A stretch of 8,441 bases of DNA, from contig JAFSTZ010000418.1 of NCBI GenBank assembly GCA_017445525.1, positions 1 to 8,441 of the forward strand. Direction: 5' to 3'. The first letter of the stretch is position 1; each line of letters opens with the position of its first letter. The DNA is from Eubacterium sp. GTDB taxonomy: Bacteria > Bacillota > Clostridia > Lachnospirales > Lachnospiraceae. This document shows, piece after piece, positions 5,773 to 8,441 of this stretch. The position numbers were made by a program, and so were the translations under genes. The notes under the pieces are model-generated. The model ran no database searches. It was not told the DNA's origin and saw only the letters and a list, made by a program, of their open reading frames with translations.

Positions 5773-5784
5773 ATATGATCATAT
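5773..5784 (+). promoter_or_regulatory. Perfect 12-base palindrome across the MCP start codon
   Basis: ATATGATCATAT is its own reverse complement, lies directly after the CGGAGGT ribosome site (5766-5772), and ends on the first two bases of the ATG at 5783. It could be a protein-binding site or form a small hairpin, or it could be chance in an AT-rich junction. Confidence 0.35.
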
Positions 5785-6718
5785 GTTTAATAAAAAGAAA
5801 AATGCTCAGGCAGACATGCCTGCACAGGTTGAAAAAAAGAAGGACTACTATCCGGTATATTATATAGTAAAGGGTATACAGGATTACCAGAAGCAGATGG
5901 TATCCAAGGAGGTCGAGTCACTTCAGGAGCTGCATGAGGTAGAGGTATCATTCGACGAGATACTTGAGGAGAACTCGGTACTTAGGGAGACCATCGGGTC
6001 GTTCAGTACCGTTTTTGAGGCAGTCGGCAAGTCGGCTGAGGATTTTGATGAAGTCAAGAAAAGGATCGGAGAGTCCGTAGAGGAGGCACAGAGCAAGGTC
6101 GACAGGCTTCGTGACAGCTCGCAGGATGTCAGAAACAGCTTCTCCGATATAGAGGCGGGCTTCAAAAATTTCAGAGAGTCCGTGGACGCCATAGCAGAGA
6201 GCATGAATCAGATAACCGCCATAGCGAACCAGACCAACATGCTCGCCCTCAATGCATCCATAGAGGCCGCGAGAGCCGGTGAGCAGGGCAAGGGCTTTGC
6301 GGTAGTTGCCGAGGAGGTCAAAAACCTCGCTGAGGAGATCAAGCAGCTTGTAAGCACGGTCGAGGAGAACCTCAGAGAAGTCCAGAAGGGCAACGAGGTA
6401 CTGGATCAGAGTATCTCCAGATCAGAGGAGGTACTTGATCAGAACGTCAAGGGCGTGGATGAGACACATGCCACATTTGACCAGATCATCGATGCGGCAA
6501 ACGCTGCCGACGAGGTACAGCACGAGATCAAGGATGCTGCTCTGGAGGCTGAGCGCGATATAAATGAAGCCGACAGGGAGTTTGAGCGTATAGAGGGTCA
6601 GTATCAGACTCTGAAAGATCACATCAGACAGGCAAGTGAGCTCGGCACCATGAAGAGCAGCCTGTTTGAGGGTGTAGAGAATATGGTATCACAGATCAAG
6701 CCTTATCTTGAATCATGA
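5783..6718 (+). CDS. Soluble methyl-accepting chemotaxis-like signalling protein
   Basis: This 311-residue protein carries the chemoreceptor signalling hairpin and no transmembrane segment or HAMP domain. The tip is intact: [14 protein letters not shown], then [18 protein letters not shown], at about residues 144-175, where chemoreceptors contact CheA and CheW. About 100 residues of heptad-patterned helix flank it on each side (roughly 45-143 and 176-300), forming the antiparallel coiled coil. The N-terminus is lysine-rich (MFNKKKNAQ), then [18 protein letters not shown], a short segment I do not recognise that may dock the partner. There is no C-terminal CheR-tether pentapeptide. After the tip LAEEIKQL replaces the common LAERS. 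Lying 18 bases after the FIST gene with a good ribosome site, it is probably the output half of a two-protein receptor. Energy or redox taxis receptors are also often cytoplasmic, so that alternative stands. Confidence 0.88.
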   Translation: MFNKKKNAQADMPAQVEKKKDYYPVYYIVKGIQDYQKQMVSKEVESLQELHEVEVSFDEILEENSVLRETIGSFSTVFEAVGKSAEDFDEVKKRIGESVEEAQSKVDRLRDSSQDVRNSFSDIEAGFKNFRESVDAIAESMNQITAIANQTNMLALNASIEAARAGEQGKGFAVVAEEVKNLAEEIKQLVSTVEENLREVQKGNEVLDQSISRSEEVLDQNVKGVDETHATFDQIIDAANAADEVQHEIKDAALEAERDINEADREFERIEGQYQTLKDHIRQASELGTMKSSLFEGVENMVSQIKPYLES

Positions 6719-6743
6719 TACTGTAAATAAATACTTTCATGTT

Positions 6744-6759
6744 AGGGAGGATAATTATG
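6744..6759 (+). promoter_or_regulatory. Ribosome site that fixes the MATE gene start
   Basis: AGGGAGG (6744-6750) stands six bases before ATG 6757. The in-frame ATG at 6739 sits upstream of this site, and its codons are made of the site itself (MLGRII), so it is not the start. Confidence 0.85.
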
Positions 6760-8151
6760 GAAGAAAATGTAGCTTTTACCCAACACTTTACGGTCGGCAA
6801 GTTGTTTAAGTATACGCTGCCGACAATCTTTGCGGTGCTGCTTGCGTCGCTTTACTCGATCGTCGATGGTATATTCGTATCCAATGTCGGCGGGACGACG
6901 GCTTTTGCGGCTGTCAATCAGGCATCGCCTATTTTTATGATCGTAGCGGCGATCGGTTTTATGTTCGGAACCGGAGGAACCGCTCTGGTAGCCAAGATCC
7001 TCGGAGAGGGAGACAGCGAAAAGGCGAAGGGTATCTTTTCGTATCTCACCTATGTTCTGATAGCGATCGGTGTTACTTTCTCATTGATCCTGTGGTTTAC
7101 CATTGAACCGTTACTTGGTCTGCTCGGTGTGGAACAGGGCAGTGAGATGATGATGTACTGTGTCGAGTACAGTCACATCATCATTCCGGCGATCACGCTA
7201 TTTATGCTTCAGTTCTACTTCCAGAGCTTTCTGGCTACGGCGAAGAAACCGGGACTCGGGCTTGTCTTCACTGTCCTTGCCGGTATTACCAATACGGTAG
7301 GTGACTTCGTTCTGGTCGGGATCGTTGCAAAGAATTCCGCTGATGTATCGGTTAATGCGATCCGTGGTGCTGCTGCCGCAACAGCGGGTGGTCTCGTACT
7401 TGGCGGACTCGTTCCTCTTATCTATTTCCTGTGTAAGAACAAGAGTCTTCTTCGCCTCGGAAAGCCTTTGGCACAGGGAAAAGCCCTGTTAAAGGCGATG
7501 GGAAACGGATCGTCCGAGTTTTTTACAAACATCTCGGGTTCTATCATCAACATGGTATACAACAGTCTGTTTCTCTATATGATCGGTGATATGGGAGTGG
7601 CTGCCTTTGGTACGGTGGGTTATGTCAATACCGTCTTTGTAGCCATCGCTTCAGGGTTCGTGATAGGTGTTGCACCGATCATCTCCTATAACTACGGAGC
7701 CGGCAACACAGACAACCTCAAGAATCTGCACAAGAAGAGCCTCACTCTTGTGGTCATTTTCAGTATCGTCTCGACCATCATAATCGAGTGTTTGTCGCAT
7801 CCGCTGGCAAGTGCTTTCTCGCACGGAGACGAGATGCTTATGCAGATTACGGTCGATGGTCTCACGATATTTACATTGTCCTTTGTATTTAAGGGGATTC
7901 CGACATATGCGTCAGGACTGTTTACCGCATTTAACAACGGCAAGATATCAGGAGTCATCTCCATCGTAAGGACGCTTGTGTTCAACATGGCAACGATCAT
8001 CATCGTACCGGTCGTCTTCTTTTATTTGTTCGGATCGAGCTATGAGGCAGCCTTCTACGGCGTTTGGTACTCAGTTGTATTCTCTGAGCTGTTAGCGACA
8101 TTGATGTCATTCGGGTTCTTTAAGAAGTATAAGAAGAGGTATAACTATTAA
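6757..8151 (+). CDS. MATE-family multidrug/small-molecule efflux transporter
   Basis: This 464-residue integral membrane protein has about twelve hydrophobic helices in two similar halves, the normal MATE length and layout. Such proteins export cationic or other small organic molecules in exchange for Na+ or H+. Seen here: helix 1 with LASLYSIVDGIFVSNVGG (29-46, including the conserved D37), FGTGGTALVAKILGEGD (70-86), the second-half counterparts SIINMVYNSLFLYMIGDMG and FVIGVAPIISYNYGAGN, and a basic C-terminal tail KKYKKRYNY. The pattern fits the MepA/DinF-like branch; the substrate is not predictable. It lies 38 bases after the MCP gene with no terminator or promoter in the gap, so it is probably the third gene of the FIST operon, and it ends before a strong terminator. 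The 65 bases between its stop and the terminator hold only a weak five-pair hairpin with a GCGA loop (8166-8179). Confidence 0.92.
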   Translation: MEENVAFTQHFTVGKLFKYTLPTIFAVLLASLYSIVDGIFVSNVGGTTAFAAVNQASPIFMIVAAIGFMFGTGGTALVAKILGEGDSEKAKGIFSYLTYVLIAIGVTFSLILWFTIEPLLGLLGVEQGSEMMMYCVEYSHIIIPAITLFMLQFYFQSFLATAKKPGLGLVFTVLAGITNTVGDFVLVGIVAKNSADVSVNAIRGAAAATAGGLVLGGLVPLIYFLCKNKSLLRLGKPLAQGKALLKAMGNGSSEFFTNISGSIINMVYNSLFLYMIGDMGVAAFGTVGYVNTVFVAIASGFVIGVAPIISYNYGAGNTDNLKNLHKKSLTLVVIFSIVSTIIIECLSHPLASAFSHGDEMLMQITVDGLTIFTLSFVFKGIPTYASGLFTAFNNGKISGVISIVRTLVFNMATIIIVPVVFFYLFGSSYEAAFYGVWYSVVFSELLATLMSFGFFKKYKKRYNY

Positions 8152-8216
8152 AAGTAAACATCAGAGCATGGCGACATGCGGGATTTTTGAGTCGTGATGT
8201 AACAGGCATGAATAGT

Positions 8217-8258
8217 AAAAAAAGACCTTCCGTGATCTCACGGAAGGCCTTTTTTTTT
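8217..8258. terminator. Strong bidirectional rho-independent terminator
   Basis: CCTTCCGTG (8226-8234) pairs perfectly with CACGGAAGG (8239-8247) around an ATCT loop. Nine T residues follow (8250-8258) and seven A residues precede (8217-8223), so the same hairpin ends transcription from both sides. It closes the FIST/MCP/MATE unit and would also serve the minus-strand gene at the right edge. Confidence 0.92.
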
Positions 8259-8272
8259 AATAGTCGATGATC

Positions 8273-8313
8273 GCCGGATAGCTGTGATCTAAGGCTGTCC
8301 GGCACCTCGCCGG
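8273..8313. other. Inverted repeats with two competing folds in the convergent gap
   Basis: GCCGGATAGC (8273-8282) pairs with GCTGTCCGGC (8294-8303), ten pairs with one G-U, around an 11-base loop. The last five bases, CCGGC (8299-8303), can alternatively pair with GCCGG (8309-8313) across a five-base loop. No T-run adjoins on either strand. The repeat lies in the 3' region of the minus-strand gene, so an mRNA end structure is the likely reading. The gap between the two convergent coding regions (8152-8346) holds no gene. Confidence 0.45.
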
Positions 8314-8346
8314 GCGGGGTTCATGGCTTTTTTACCAGAGCCGCTG

Positions 8347-8441
8347 TCAGACTGCGTTCTCTGCCGCATTCTTCTGTTCAGACTCTATCTGTGCCTGTGC
8401 TCTTTTATATCTGTCGTTCATGCTCTCGTCATATCCATCGG
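8347..8441 (-). CDS. C-terminal end of an unrecognised minus-strand protein (partial)
   Basis: On the minus strand an open frame enters from the right edge and runs 30 codons to TGA (complement of 8347-8349). It ends DGYDESMNDRYKRAQAQ, then IESEQKNAAENAV. The composition is highly polar, alternating charged residues with alanine and glutamine, as in a helical or coiled-coil tail. This is too short to name a family. Support for it being real comes from its coding-like composition, its convergent placement, and the bidirectional terminator between it and the MATE gene. Confidence 0.5.
   Translation of the reverse strand, partial: DGYDESMNDRYKRAQAQIESEQKNAAENAV

Noticed and set aside
5775..5863. 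ATG at 5775 as start of a separate frame before the MCP gene
   Set aside because: It is out of frame with the chemoreceptor protein and meets a stop within about 30 codons; 5783 has proper spacing from CGGAGGT.
8166..8179. GCATG-GCGA-CATGC hairpin followed by a short T-run
   Set aside because: Five pairs and an offset T5 are too weak to call a terminator, and a far better one follows at 8217-8258.

Overview
The window looks like ordinary chromosome from a Gram-positive, motile, anaerobic-type Firmicute, most likely a clostridium of the Lachnospiraceae kind. This is inferred from strong AGGAGG-type ribosome sites, housekeeping promoters close to TTGACA/TATAAT, frequent ATA and AGG codons at a middling GC content (judged by eye), and the gene families present. 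The genus cannot be named from this sequence.

Layout. Positions 1-113 hold the C-terminal end of a SpoIIE/PP2C-type serine phosphatase. Next is a small membrane protein of unknown function (191-613) with a signal peptide and a C-terminal anchor. A possible response-regulator site precedes it and a hairpin terminator (699-737) follows it. A good sigma-A promoter (770-798) then starts the dTDP-L-rhamnose cluster in the order rfbD, rfbB, rfbC, rfbA (856-4529). These four genes make the complete pathway from glucose-1-phosphate and dTTP to dTDP-L-rhamnose, the donor for rhamnose-containing wall or capsule polysaccharides. No glycosyltransferase lies inside the window.

A second unit runs from a perfect consensus promoter (TTGACA-N17-TATAAT, 4577-4605) to a strong bidirectional terminator (about 8217-8258). 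It encodes a FIST-domain sensor protein (4712-5764), a short chemoreceptor-like signalling protein with no membrane segment (5783-6718), and a MATE-family efflux transporter (6757-8151). Gaps are 18 and 38 bases with no terminator between genes. The simplest reading is a split cytoplasmic chemoreceptor, with FIST as ligand sensor and the MCP protein as the output to CheA/CheW. The exporter may belong to the same response, but that is inference. This is the most interesting part of the window.

The right edge carries the last 30 codons of an unrecognised minus-strand gene that converges on the MATE gene and shares its terminator. I saw no rRNA, tRNA, CRISPR array, insertion sequence or phage gene.
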